From Sphingomonas sp. 1F27F7B (GTDB lineage Bacteria; Pseudomonadota; Alphaproteobacteria; Sphingomonadales; Sphingomonadaceae): DNA of 64,000 nucleotides. The translations under genes and the position numbers were made by a program. Location of the stretch: assembly GCF_005503355.1 (NCBI RefSeq), contig NZ_SCMK01000012.1, positions 62,001-126,000 of the forward strand. Reading direction: 5' to 3'. Within the stretch, counting starts at the first letter, position 1. The number at the start of each line of letters is the position of its first letter. Of this stretch, positions 51,089-59,233 are shown in pieces. Under the pieces are notes generated by a model, which worked only from the letters and a program-made list of their open reading frames with translations, made no database searches and was not told the origin of the DNA.

Positions 51089-51955
51089 ATGATGCCCCGC
51101 TTCACCGATTTCATTGCGATCGACTGGTCCGGCCAGGCGGTCGAGCGGCCCAGGGGGCTGGCGGTCGCCCGCGCCACGGCCGCCGGGGGCGCACCTGAAC
51201 TGATCGATCGCGACTGGGCGCGCCAGGATATCGCCGACTGGCTCGCCAAGCTGGCGGACAGCGGCACGCGGGCGCTGATCGGGCTCGACCTGTCGCCCGC
51301 CTTCCCGCTGGCCGATGAAGGCGCCTATTTCCCGGGCTGGGAACTCTCCCCGCCCGACGGGCCCGCATTGTGGAAGCTGGTGGACGAACTCTCGGCGAAC
51401 GATCCGCATCTCGCTGCCACCAGTTTCGTGAGCCACCCGGAGGCGCGCCGCCATTTCCGCCGGATGGGCGATTGCGGCGACCTGTTCCCGCCCGGCCGCG
51501 GCCGCTTCCGCGTGTGCGAGCATGGCCAGGCGGCGATGCGGCTGTCGCCCTATAGCTGCTTCAACCTGGTCGGCGCCTCCCAGGTCGGCAAGTCGAGCCT
51601 CACCGGCATGCGCGTCCTGCACCGGCTGCGGGGCAAGGTGCCGCTATGGCCCTTCGATCCGCTGCCCGAAGCCGGCCCGGTGCTGGTCGAAATCTACACC
51701 GCGCTCGCCGCGCGAGCCGCGGGCATGCGCAAGGGCATCTCCAAGATCCGCGACGCGGCGACGCTGGACGAGATGCTGGCCGCGCTGGGCTCGCCGCCGC
51801 ACGCTCCCCTCGCCCGCTACGACGATCACGCCACCGACGCGATGCTCAGCGCCGCCTGGCTGCGTTCGGTCGCGGACGATGCCGGCCTCTGGGCGCCGAC
51901 AGGCCTGACGCCCGAGCTCTCCCGCACCGAAGGCTGGACCTTCGGGGTTGGCTAG
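51089..51955 (+). CDS. DUF429-like predicted nuclease (RNase H fold)
   Basis: 288 residues from the ATG at 51089 (second ATG at 51092). The N-terminal strand FIAIDWSG carries the first Asp of an RNase H-like active site. Further motifs are ALIGLDLSPAFPL, and near the C-terminus RYDDHATDAMLSAAWL, with the Asp/His pattern seen in DUF429 and RuvC-like enzymes. No signal peptide. The activity is inferred from the fold only. It stands alone after a complex repeat. Confidence 0.7.
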   Translation: MMPRFTDFIAIDWSGQAVERPRGLAVARATAAGGAPELIDRDWARQDIADWLAKLADSGTRALIGLDLSPAFPLADEGAYFPGWELSPPDGPALWKLVDELSANDPHLAATSFVSHPEARRHFRRMGDCGDLFPPGRGRFRVCEHGQAAMRLSPYSCFNLVGASQVGKSSLTGMRVLHRLRGKVPLWPFDPLPEAGPVLVEIYTALAARAAGMRKGISKIRDAATLDEMLAALGSPPHAPLARYDDHATDAMLSAAWLRSVADDAGLWAPTGLTPELSRTEGWTFGVG

Positions 51956-52053
51956 GCCATTGGCTGGTCGCGCATGCATCCGCCTTCATCGCACCGGGAT
52001 GGTCAGCGAGAGCCGGATGTCCAGAAGATGGAGGAAACGCAGGGAGCAACCAG

Positions 52054-52404
52054 GTGCAGCCTCTTCTTCTCCTTCTCTCGTGCCTCACCCTCGCGCCGCA
52101 CGGTACCCAGCAACAGGCGCCCAAGGCCGCACCCCAGCCGCGCAGGACGCCGCCGCCACCGGCGGCGCTCACGCTGCGCAACGGCATGATCGTCTATTCC
52201 TCGGATGGCATCGCCGTGGCCAAGACAGTGCACATCCGCGCCACGGAACAGTACGCGCCCGACGCGTCCTTCTTCACCGATGAGCTGAAGCTGTTCATGG
52301 AGCGCCGCATCTATGCGCGCGAGGCATGGGTGGACGGCGATGTCGTGCGGTTGCGGATAACGGCGAAGCAGTTCTTCGCGCGCTCGCAGAACCCGCCGGA
52401 ATAA
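52054..52404 (+). CDS. Hypothetical exported protein, 116 aa
   Basis: GTG at 52054 with AGGGAG upstream. A hydrophobic N-terminus (QPLLLLLSCLTLAPHG) could be a short signal or lipoprotein signal (LLSC). A Pro/Gln-rich linker (KAAPQPRRTPPPP) follows, then a small domain with NGMIVYSSDGIAVAKTVHI and MERRIYAREAWVDG. I do not recognise the family. A long antisense frame here is judged a shadow. Confidence 0.6.
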   Translation: MQPLLLLLSCLTLAPHGTQQQAPKAAPQPRRTPPPPAALTLRNGMIVYSSDGIAVAKTVHIRATEQYAPDASFFTDELKLFMERRIYAREAWVDGDVVRLRITAKQFFARSQNPPE

Positions 52405-52477
52405 CTCCCGCCAAACTCGAATGCCGGCAGGCCCAGCCCCGCCCGTCAAGGGGAGGCTCAAACGCGCACATGGCCTG

Positions 52478-52562
52478 GGGTCAAGACTCGTTCAGCAAAC
52501 CTGTCATCCCCGCCTCCGCGGGGGTGACGAACGAAATCAAGGCCTTGATCGGGTTCTAACGC
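52478..52562. repeat. Dispersed palindromic repeat, internally deleted copy (R6)
   Basis: Has both outer ends of the family (GGGTCAAGACTCGTTCAGCA at the left; GGTGACGAACGAAATCAAGG, the palindrome ATCAAGGCCTTGAT and GGTTCTAACGCTA at the right) but only one GC palindrome, CCCCGCCTCCGCGGGG, between them. This shows the element exists in shortened form. Confidence 0.8.
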
Positions 52563-52763
52563 TAGGGTGAGAACTCAAACAAGTATCTGATTTTCCTACG
52601 TCATCCCCGCGCAGGCGGGGATTCCAGGGCCAGGCGCGGAGCCGGGGTGGCGGGGGCCTGTCCTCTCCGGACAGCGTTCGCGCGGCAGTGCCGATATCCC
52701 GCATTACCCTGGATCCCCGCCTGCGCGGGGATGACGATGGAAGGAATATGAGTCCCCAGCCTA
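52563..52763. repeat. Dispersed palindromic repeat, near full-length (R7)
   Basis: Directly abuts R6. Starts TAGGGTGAGAACTCAAACAA, then CGTCATCCCCGCGCAGGCGG, the core GGGCCAGGCGCGGAGCCGGG and CCGATATCCCGCATTACCC shared with R2, an inverted CCTGCGCGGGGATGACG, and ends GGAATATGAGTCCCCAGCC-TAG. The CTA at 52761-52763 is the TAG stop of the minus-strand DsbA-family gene. Confidence 0.85.
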
Positions 52764-53411
52764 GTTCGCCTCCGCCGCGATCTGGCGCAGCGCCTGTTCG
52801 AAGGCCTCGGGCGGCTGGCCGCCGGAGATCAGCCACTTGTCCTCGATCACGATCGCCGGGACCGCGTTGATCCCGCGGCTCCGCCACAGCTGCTCGGCCT
52901 GCCGCACCTCCTCGGCATAGCGGCCCGAAGCCAGCACTTCGCGCGCCACTGCGCCGTCCAGTCCGGCCTTCTCCGCCGCGGCGACCAGCACGTCATGGTT
53001 CGACGGATCGCGCTGATCGGTGAAATAGGTTTCGAACAGCGCGTGCTTCAGCGCCGCCTGGCGCCCTTCGATCTCCGCCCAGTGGAGCAGCCGATGCGCA
53101 TCGAACGTGTTGTAGATGCGGCTGTCGGCCGAGCTGTTCATCGCGAAGCCGAGCGCCCCGGCGCGCTCGCGGATCATCTGGCGGTTCGCCGCCGATTGCT
53201 CCGGCGTCGAGCCATATTTCCGCGCGATGTGCTCGCCGACATTCTCGCCTTCGGGCGGCATGTCGGGGTTCAGCTCGAAGGGCTGGAAATGGATCTTCGC
53301 ATCGACCAGGTCGCCGGTCCGGGCCAGCGCTTCCTCGAGGCCCTTCAGCCCGATGATGCACCAGGGACAGGAGACGTCGGAGACGAAATCGATCTTGAGC
53401 GAGCGGGCCAT
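52761..53411 (-). CDS. DsbA-family oxidoreductase (FrnE-like)
   Basis: 216 residues from the ATG at 53411 (AAGGGA upstream). The thioredoxin fold has the active site CPWC in VSDVSCPWCIIG near the N-terminus and the cis-Pro region INAVPAIVIEDKWLISGGQ. Without a signal peptide it should act in the cytoplasm, like FrnE proteins of Deinococcus and sphingomonads, possibly in oxidative-stress repair. Its TAG stop is provided by repeat R7. Confidence 0.92.
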   Translation of the reverse strand: MARSLKIDFVSDVSCPWCIIGLKGLEEALARTGDLVDAKIHFQPFELNPDMPPEGENVGEHIARKYGSTPEQSAANRQMIRERAGALGFAMNSSADSRIYNTFDAHRLLHWAEIEGRQAALKHALFETYFTDQRDPSNHDVLVAAAEKAGLDGAVAREVLASGRYAEEVRQAEQLWRSRGINAVPAIVIEDKWLISGGQPPEAFEQALRQIAAEAN

Positions 53412-53471
53412 CGGCAATCCCTTGTCGGCGTGTCTCCGCCAAGATGGGAGCCGGACGCCCCGATGCCAATG

Positions 53472-53801
53472 TCAGCCGAGCCGCAGCGCGTCCGCGCGCC
53501 GCAGATATTCGTCCGCCATCTCGAAGCGGATGCGCCGCACGCCCGGATCGTCGCTGTCGGCGGCGCGCGCCCGCTCCTCCCGGGCGCGGCGTTGCAGATA
53601 GGCGCGTTCGTCCTCCTCCGCTTCCGGCCCCGGCGCCTTCGCGGGCGGTTCGGCCGCGGAGCGGCGCTTCGGCTCGGTGGCCAGCGCCTCGTACATCGCA
53701 GCGAGCGTCAGATGCTGTTCGCGCGCGGAGCCGCTGAGTTCCGCCGCCATTTCGCGCTGGTGCGCCGCGCGGGCCTGATAATAGTCGTGCTGCTTGTTCA
53801 T
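53472..53801 (-). CDS. Hypothetical charged protein, 109 aa
   Basis: ATG at 53801, beginning MNKQHDYYQARAAHQREMAA. It is highly charged with Ala/Glu/Arg-rich helices and a Pro-rich middle (PPAKAPGPEAEEDE), likely a partly coiled-coil or disordered soluble protein. The end is EMADEYLRRADALRLG. I do not recognise the family. It is divergent from the BlaI-type regulator gene. Confidence 0.7.
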   Translation of the reverse strand: MNKQHDYYQARAAHQREMAAELSGSAREQHLTLAAMYEALATEPKRRSAAEPPAKAPGPEAEEDERAYLQRRAREERARAADSDDPGVRRIRFEMADEYLRRADALRLG

Positions 53802-53956
53802 CGGCCCCGATTCGCGCTGCGCGGGGCAATTCTACGAAATGTTGCGTAAAAGCGAAGATTTCGTGGCAACAATGGTCGCTCTGCGGCGCCGTTCCACCGC
53901 ATATCCCAGCGCGCCCATCGCATATCCCGGCACGACGCGCGCATCGCCGAAGGGGC

Positions 53957-53995
53957 TTGCACGCACTACAAATGTAGCGTAGGCTACAAATGTAG
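53957..53995 (+). promoter_or_regulatory. BlaI-type promoter with two operators
   Basis: Two copies of CTACAAATGTAG (53966-53977 and 53984-53995) match the BlaI/MecI half-site rule TACA/TGTA, spaced 18 bp centre to centre. They cover a promoter TTGCAC (53957-53962), 17-bp gap, TAGGCT (53980-53985). Binding of the dimeric repressor encoded at 54011 would block the polymerase, the standard autoregulation of bla/mec systems. Confidence 0.85.
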
Positions 53996-54010
53996 CGTAA
54001 AGGGATTCCC

Positions 54011-54388
54011 ATGCTGAACAACCTGCCGCCCCGCGAACGCCAGATCGTCGACCTGCTCTACGAGCGGGGGGCGATGGCGGTGTCCGACGTCTGCGACGCC
54101 CTGCCCGACAAGCTCTCCGCCTCGGCGGTCCGCGCGATGCTGACCCGGCTCGAGCAGAAGGGCGCGGTGCAGCGCGAACAGAGCGAGCGCGGCTATCTGT
54201 TCTCGCCGGTCGAGGCGGAGAGCAAGGCGAGCGTCACCGCGCTCGGCCATGTCGTGCGCACTTTCTTCAACGGCTCGACCACCCATGCCGCCAGCGCGCT
54301 GCTCGGCATGAGCGGGAAGCTGGACGAAAACGATCTCGACGAGCTGGAGGCGATGATCGCCGCGGCGCGCGCCAAGAAGGGAGCCTGA
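54011..54388 (+). CDS. BlaI/MecI/CopY family repressor
   Basis: 125 residues. The winged-helix domain (about 1-75) shows PRERQIVDLLYERGAMAVSDV, ALPDKLSASAVRAMLTRLEQKG and YLFSPV; the C-terminal helices (GHVVRTFFNGSTTHAASALLG) form the dimer. In BlaI systems the M56 peptidase partner inactivates the repressor after sensing a signal. It lies 2 bases before the M56 gene and has two operators just upstream, so it controls the whole cassette. Confidence 0.93.
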   Translation: MLNNLPPRERQIVDLLYERGAMAVSDVCDALPDKLSASAVRAMLTRLEQKGAVQREQSERGYLFSPVEAESKASVTALGHVVRTFFNGSTTHAASALLGMSGKLDENDLDELEAMIAAARAKKGA

Positions 54389-54390
54389 TC

Positions 54391-56124
54391 ATGACCGCGT
54401 TGCTCGGCCTCGTGCTCAAGTCGCTGGTGATCGCCGGCATCACCCTGATCCTGCTCCGCCTCACCCGCGGCCGCTCGGCGGCGGAGCGTTCGCTGATCGC
54501 GCATCTCGGCCTGGCCGGGCTGGTGATCCTGCCGCTCGCCACGCTGGTGCTGCCGTCGCTCAGCCTGCCCCTGCCCCAGGCCATGCAGAGCCAGTTCGAT
54601 GCGCCCGCCGCTCCGATCGTGCCCCAATCCGCCACCAACCTCGCGACCGCGCCCATCGCGGCCGACGCGCCCGTCACGGCGACGCCCGCCGCCACGGCCC
54701 CGGCCGGCCGGCCCGCCTTCACGCTCCCGCAGGGCTGGGAGCGCTATGCCTATGCGCTGCCGGTGGTGGCGCTGCTGCTGCTCACGGCGCTGGCGCTGCT
54801 GCGCCTCGTCCGCCTGCGCGCCGATGCCGAAGTGCTCGTCGATCCGGTCTGGCTGAGCGCGCTCGCCCATGCGCAGCGGCGCATGGGAATGAAGAGCGGC
54901 ACCGCGCTGCTGGTGAGCGACGCATTGCCCTCGCCCATCTCCTGGGGCCTTGCCCGCCCGACCATTCTGCTCAGCGCCGACGCGCTCGCCGCCACCGACG
55001 AGGCCGAGGCGATCATCGCGCACGAGCTGGCGCACGTCTCCGCGCTCGACTGGGCCAAGCTCATGCTTGCCCGCGTCGCCACCGCGATCCATTGGTTCAA
55101 CCCGCTCGCCTGGCGGCTGGCGCGCGAGGCGCACCAGCTGCGCGAGGAAGCCGCCGACGATGCCGTGCTCGCCGCGAACATCGATGCCCCCGATTATGCC
55201 CAGCTGCTCGTCCGCGTCGCCCGGCACGAGAGCAAGGGCCTGCTGATCGGCGCTCACGGCGTCGCACCGGGCAAGGGCAGCCTCAAGCGCCGTGTCGGCC
55301 GCGTGCTCGACGCGACGCTGCCGCGCGGCCGCGCCCAGGGCTCGTGGATCGCCGGCTTCGGCGCGGGCATGCTGGTGATGGCCGCCCCGCTCGCCGCGCT
55401 GACCGTCGGCGCCGCCGAGAGCCACGACGTCGCCAAGCCCGCGCCGGAAGGCAATGCCGGCCTGGGCGCACGCACCGCCGGCCCCCCCGCCGTGCCCGTT
55501 GCCGCGGTTGCTGCTCCCGCCCCCGCGGCGCATGTCCCGGCAGCCATCGCCACCGCAGCAGCGGCGGCGGCAGCAGCAGCAGCGGCAACGCCGCCGGCCG
55601 CCGCCGCCCCCGCCGATCCGCACCAGGATCGCGAGGCCCGGCGCGGCGACCGCGACAATGACCTCGACGCGATCATCGGCGCCCGCGCCGTCGGCGTGAC
55701 GCCCGAATATATCGAGGCGATGCGCCGGGCCGCACCGCAGCTCGGCCCGATCAGCCTCAGCGACGCGACGTCGATGCGCGCCGTCGGCGTCACGCCGGAA
55801 TTCGCCGCGGCGATGATGGCCACCGGCCTGCGCATCCGGTCGTTCGAAGACCTCATCTCGGCCAGGGCGACCGGCGTGAACCCCGCCTATATCCGCAGCC
55901 TCGTCGCCTCGGGCTTCCGCGGCGATCTCGACGACTATGTCGCGCTCGCCGGCATGGGCGTGACTCCCGACGACGTCCGCCGCCTGCGCAGCGCCGGCAT
56001 GCCGGTGGAGGTCGACACGCTCGCCCTCACCCGAAACGGCCGCAAGCGCGGCCCCAATCCCAATCCCAATCCGCGTCCCAACCCGAACCCGCATCCCGAT
56101 CCGGACCCCAATCCGGACAACTAA
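54391..56124 (+). CDS. M56 (BlaR1-type) metallopeptidase with C-terminal GVTPE-type repeats
   Basis: 577 residues. Four hydrophobic helices (about 5-22, 36-58, 120-142, 318-342). The cytoplasmic gluzincin domain has H211-E-L-A-H215 and the REEAADDAVL helix with Glu252/253 as third ligand. Where BlaR1 would have a penicillin-binding sensor, this protein has an Ala-rich linker (about 380-410) and four repeats of about 30 residues (429-545: AVGVTPEYIEAM, AVGVTPEFAAAM, ATGVNPAYIRSL, GMGVTPDDVRRL), then an Asn-Pro tail (555-577). It probably senses an envelope signal through the repeats and cleaves the BlaI-like repressor. Spacing of 2 bp shows co-transcription. Confidence 0.88.
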   Translation: MTALLGLVLKSLVIAGITLILLRLTRGRSAAERSLIAHLGLAGLVILPLATLVLPSLSLPLPQAMQSQFDAPAAPIVPQSATNLATAPIAADAPVTATPAATAPAGRPAFTLPQGWERYAYALPVVALLLLTALALLRLVRLRADAEVLVDPVWLSALAHAQRRMGMKSGTALLVSDALPSPISWGLARPTILLSADALAATDEAEAIIAHELAHVSALDWAKLMLARVATAIHWFNPLAWRLAREAHQLREEAADDAVLAANIDAPDYAQLLVRVARHESKGLLIGAHGVAPGKGSLKRRVGRVLDATLPRGRAQGSWIAGFGAGMLVMAAPLAALTVGAAESHDVAKPAPEGNAGLGARTAGPPAVPVAAVAAPAPAAHVPAAIATAAAAAAAAAAATPPAAAAPADPHQDREARRGDRDNDLDAIIGARAVGVTPEYIEAMRRAAPQLGPISLSDATSMRAVGVTPEFAAAMMATGLRIRSFEDLISARATGVNPAYIRSLVASGFRGDLDDYVALAGMGVTPDDVRRLRSAGMPVEVDTLALTRNGRKRGPNPNPNPRPNPNPHPDPDPNPDN

Positions 56125-56214
56125 GCCCGCTCAGCCACTCACGCACTGCCGAACCGTCAGCGCCCCATCCGGGGCGGACGCCCCCGGCTTGCCCATTGCA
56201 CCAGGAGAAATGCC

Positions 56215-57159
56215 ATGAACCGCGTCCTTGCCGTCATCGCCTCCGTTACCCTGCTCGCCACCACCGCCATCGCCGGCGATCGTGCCCGCGATCCGGTCAC
56301 CGCCTCCACGCCGATCAGCTTCAAGCTCCAGCTCGAAGCCAGCGGCTCCCGGTTCGAGCTGCGCCTGACCATGGGCCCGCGCAGCAACATGAACACGCAG
56401 ATCAGCCACGAGCAGCTCGGGCTCGACAGCCGCGCGCTCGAAGCCGATGGCCCGGTCCGCTTCGCCATGGCCCGCGAGCCCGGCCGGCTCGACTGCGCCG
56501 GCGACGCCGACAAGCGGATCGCCACCGGCAACTGCACCTTCACGCCCGCCACCGACTTCGCGCGCTATCTCGCCGGCCGCGGCATCGGCGAGCCGAGCTT
56601 CAAGCAATCGCTCGACCTGATGATCGTCGGCGCCAACAAGGCACTGGTCGAAGCGCTGGCCCAGGCCGATTATCCCAAGCCGACGATCAACCAGCTCGTC
56701 GCCCTTTCCGCGCTCCGCGTGACTCCGGCCTATGTCGCCGATCTGGCGCGCCAGGGCTTCCGCCCCGACAATCTCGAAGACCTCACGGCCTTCGCCGCGC
56801 TCGGCATCGATGCCGACTATGCCGGCCGGATGCTGCGCGCCGGACTGGGCAAGCTCAGCGGCAAGAACCTGATCGAGCTCAAGGCGCTCGGCGTCTCGCC
56901 CGAATTCCTGTCGGACATGGCCGGCGCGGGGCTGCGCAACCTCACCGCCGACCAGGCCGTGCAGCTCAAGGCGATCGGCGTCACTCCCGCCTATGTCCGC
57001 GAGATGGCCGCGATCGGCTATGCCGATCTGCCGGCGAACCGGCTGGTCGAGATGAAGGCGGTGGGCGTCACGGCCGAGGACGTGCGCCGCGCCCACAAGA
57101 TCGGGATCGACAAGCCCAGCCCCGATCAGCTCGTCCAGCTGCGCGCGCTGCGCAACTGA
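56215..57159 (+). CDS. Secreted protein of five exact 29-residue repeats, same type as in the M56 protein
   Basis: 314 residues; AGGAG precedes the ATG at 56215. Signal peptide ends TTAIAG. After a beta-rich domain (about 30-130, with two cysteines, Cys94 and Cys107), residues 164-308 are five uninterrupted 29-residue repeats (LSALRVTPAYVADLARQGF, FAALGIDADYAGRM, LKALGVSPEFLSDM, LKAIGVTPAYVREM, MKAVGVTAEDVRRA), each a predicted helix-turn-helix pair. The same consensus builds the C-terminus of the upstream M56 peptidase, so direct interaction or competition between the two is likely. I do not recognise the family name. The role is an inference. Confidence 0.8.
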   Translation: MNRVLAVIASVTLLATTAIAGDRARDPVTASTPISFKLQLEASGSRFELRLTMGPRSNMNTQISHEQLGLDSRALEADGPVRFAMAREPGRLDCAGDADKRIATGNCTFTPATDFARYLAGRGIGEPSFKQSLDLMIVGANKALVEALAQADYPKPTINQLVALSALRVTPAYVADLARQGFRPDNLEDLTAFAALGIDADYAGRMLRAGLGKLSGKNLIELKALGVSPEFLSDMAGAGLRNLTADQAVQLKAIGVTPAYVREMAAIGYADLPANRLVEMKAVGVTAEDVRRAHKIGIDKPSPDQLVQLRALRN

Positions 57160-57184
57160 TCGCCGGCAGGCAAGACTTCCCGAA

Positions 57185-59233
57185 ATGCGTCCAGCTGCGC
57201 TGCTTTTCGCCGGCGCCGCGCTCCTCCCCGTGAGCGCGGCCGCCCAGACCACCACTCCCCCGGCCACCGCCAAACAGGTCTTCGTGCCCGGGGACTTCAC
57301 CAGCTTCGCGCCCCGGACCGCCTATGACATGCTCCTGCGGGTCCCCGGCTTCACCATCCGCAGCGCGGACCAGGAGCGCGGCCTCGGCCAGGCATCGGAG
57401 AATGTGCTGATCAATGGCGAGCGCATCGCCAACAAGACCGGCGGCGCGATCGCCGAGCTCCAGCGCATCGTCGCCGCCAATGTCGAGCGGATCGAGATCG
57501 TCGACGCCTCCACCCTGGGCATCGCCGGGCTTGCCGGCCAGGTCGCCAACATCATCCTCAAACAGGCCCGCAAGGCCGGCGGCCAGTTCGAATGGCGGCC
57601 CGACTTCCGCGCCCATTATTCGCGGCCCAACCTGTTCCGCGGCAATGCCAGCTATACCGGCAGGACGCGCGGGATCGACTATACGCTCTCGCTCGAGGAC
57701 CAGACCGGGCGCGGCGGGCTCGGCGGGCCGGAGCTGTTCCATGCCGCCGACGGATCGCTGATCGAGCGCCGCGAGGAAGTATATCATTCGGAATCGGACA
57801 CGCTCGTCGCCAAGCTCAGGCTCGGCTTCGACGGGCCGGGCGGTTCCAAGGGCCATCTCATCCTAAACTATTCGCCCTATTGGGGCCCGGTCTATGATTT
57901 CGAGCGGCGCTATCGTGCCGACGGCAATGACGGCACCCGCCTACGCCGGAACCGGCTCGACGGCTGGATGTACGACGTCAACGCGGATTATGAATTCCCG
58001 CTCGGGCCCGGCCGGTTCAAGATCATCGGCCTGCGCCATTTCGACCATGAGCCGCTCATTTCCACCCAGGTGGACAGCTTCGCGAGCGGCGCACCCGATC
58101 AGGGTACCCGTTTCGGGCGCAACTCGTACATCACCGAAACCATCGCCCGTGCCGAATATGGCTGGAAGATGGGAGGGAGCGACTGGCAGATATCGCTCGA
58201 GCGCGCGGTCAACGGCCTCGATCAGCGCGGCTCGCTCGCGAGGCTCGATCCGCAGGGGAGCTTCGTGCCGGTTCCCTTCCCCGGCGGCAGCGGGATCGTG
58301 CGCGAAGTCCGCCACGAGGGCATGGTGACGTTCAGCCGCCCGCTCGGCGCCGGGATCAGCCTCCAGGTCGCCGGCGGCGGCGAGTTCAGCACGCTCGAAC
58401 GAGTCGATGGCGACTTGCCCGCACGGCACTTCTTCCGGCCCAAGGGCAGCATCACGCTCGGCTGGCGGCCGGACAAGCAGTGGGATCTCAGCCTCAAGCT
58501 GCGCCGCCGGGTCGGCCAGATCAGCTTCTACGACTTCCTGGCCCAGCCCAACCTCAAGTCGGAGCGGGAGAATGCCGGCAACCCCCAGCTCGTCCCCCCG
58601 CAGAGCTGGGAAGCGGAGATGGAGGTCGGCCGCACACTGGGTGCAGCGGGCAAGACCCGGCTGCGCGCCTATTATTACGCAGTCGAGGACATCGTCGACA
58701 TCGTGCCGATCGGCGCGGATGGCGAGGGCGTCGGCAATCTGCCGCGGGCGACGCGCTTTGGAATGGAGAGCACCAGCACGATCCAGTTCGCGCCGCTGGG
58801 CCTGCCCGGCGCGCGGCTCGACGCCACGCTGGGCTTCGAGATCGCGCGGGTCCGCGATCCGCTCACCGGCGAGATGCGCCCGATCAGCGGGACGCAGGAT
58901 CGCTGGGCCGAGCTCGATTTCCGCCACGACCTGCCGAACAGCGATTTCGCCTGGGGCGCCACGGCCGGCCTCAATCACAATACAGCCTATTATTATCTCA
59001 CCGAAGTGAACCGCGAGAACGAAGGCCCCTGGTTCGCCAACGTCTTTGTCGAGCACAAGGACGTGTTCGGCCTCACCGTGCGCGCGCAGGTGGGCAATGT
59101 CCTCAACGGCAGGCACTATTATGATCGCCAGGTCTATGCCGGGCGGCGCAATGCGACTCCACTGGTGTTCCGGCAACATAACGACCAGCTGATCGGGCCG
59201 ATCTTCACCTTCACCATACGCGGGAGCTTCTGA
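57185..59233 (+). CDS. TonB-dependent receptor
   Basis: 682 residues with signal peptide (ends VSAAAQ). The plug contains AYDMLLRVPGFTIRSADQERGLG and NVLINGERIANKTGG, features of the TonB-dependent receptors that sphingomonads and xanthomonads use for carbohydrates, peptides or iron complexes. The barrel ends FTFTIRGSF with terminal Phe. It lacks a visible TonB box. It is part of the BlaI/M56 transcript (26-bp gap to the upstream gene; overlap TGATG with the next). The substrate is unknown. Confidence 0.9.
   Translation: MRPAALLFAGAALLPVSAAAQTTTPPATAKQVFVPGDFTSFAPRTAYDMLLRVPGFTIRSADQERGLGQASENVLINGERIANKTGGAIAELQRIVAANVERIEIVDASTLGIAGLAGQVANIILKQARKAGGQFEWRPDFRAHYSRPNLFRGNASYTGRTRGIDYTLSLEDQTGRGGLGGPELFHAADGSLIERREEVYHSESDTLVAKLRLGFDGPGGSKGHLILNYSPYWGPVYDFERRYRADGNDGTRLRRNRLDGWMYDVNADYEFPLGPGRFKIIGLRHFDHEPLISTQVDSFASGAPDQGTRFGRNSYITETIARAEYGWKMGGSDWQISLERAVNGLDQRGSLARLDPQGSFVPVPFPGGSGIVREVRHEGMVTFSRPLGAGISLQVAGGGEFSTLERVDGDLPARHFFRPKGSITLGWRPDKQWDLSLKLRRRVGQISFYDFLAQPNLKSERENAGNPQLVPPQSWEAEMEVGRTLGAAGKTRLRAYYYAVEDIVDIVPIGADGEGVGNLPRATRFGMESTSTIQFAPLGLPGARLDATLGFEIARVRDPLTGEMRPISGTQDRWAELDFRHDLPNSDFAWGATAGLNHNTAYYYLTEVNRENEGPWFANVFVEHKDVFGLTVRAQVGNVLNGRHYYDRQVYAGRRNATPLVFRQHNDQLIGPIFTFTIRGSF

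Noticed and set aside
52003..52461. 152-codon minus-strand frame opposite the small exported protein
   Set aside because: Arg-rich, no signal or domain, and it runs into a repeat; the plus-strand gene has a ribosome site and hydrophobic leader.
43160..52763. Repeated GTCATCCCCGC palindromes taken as a possible CRISPR array
   Set aside because: Copies are scattered among genes, vary in spacing, are internally inverted, and no cas genes are present.
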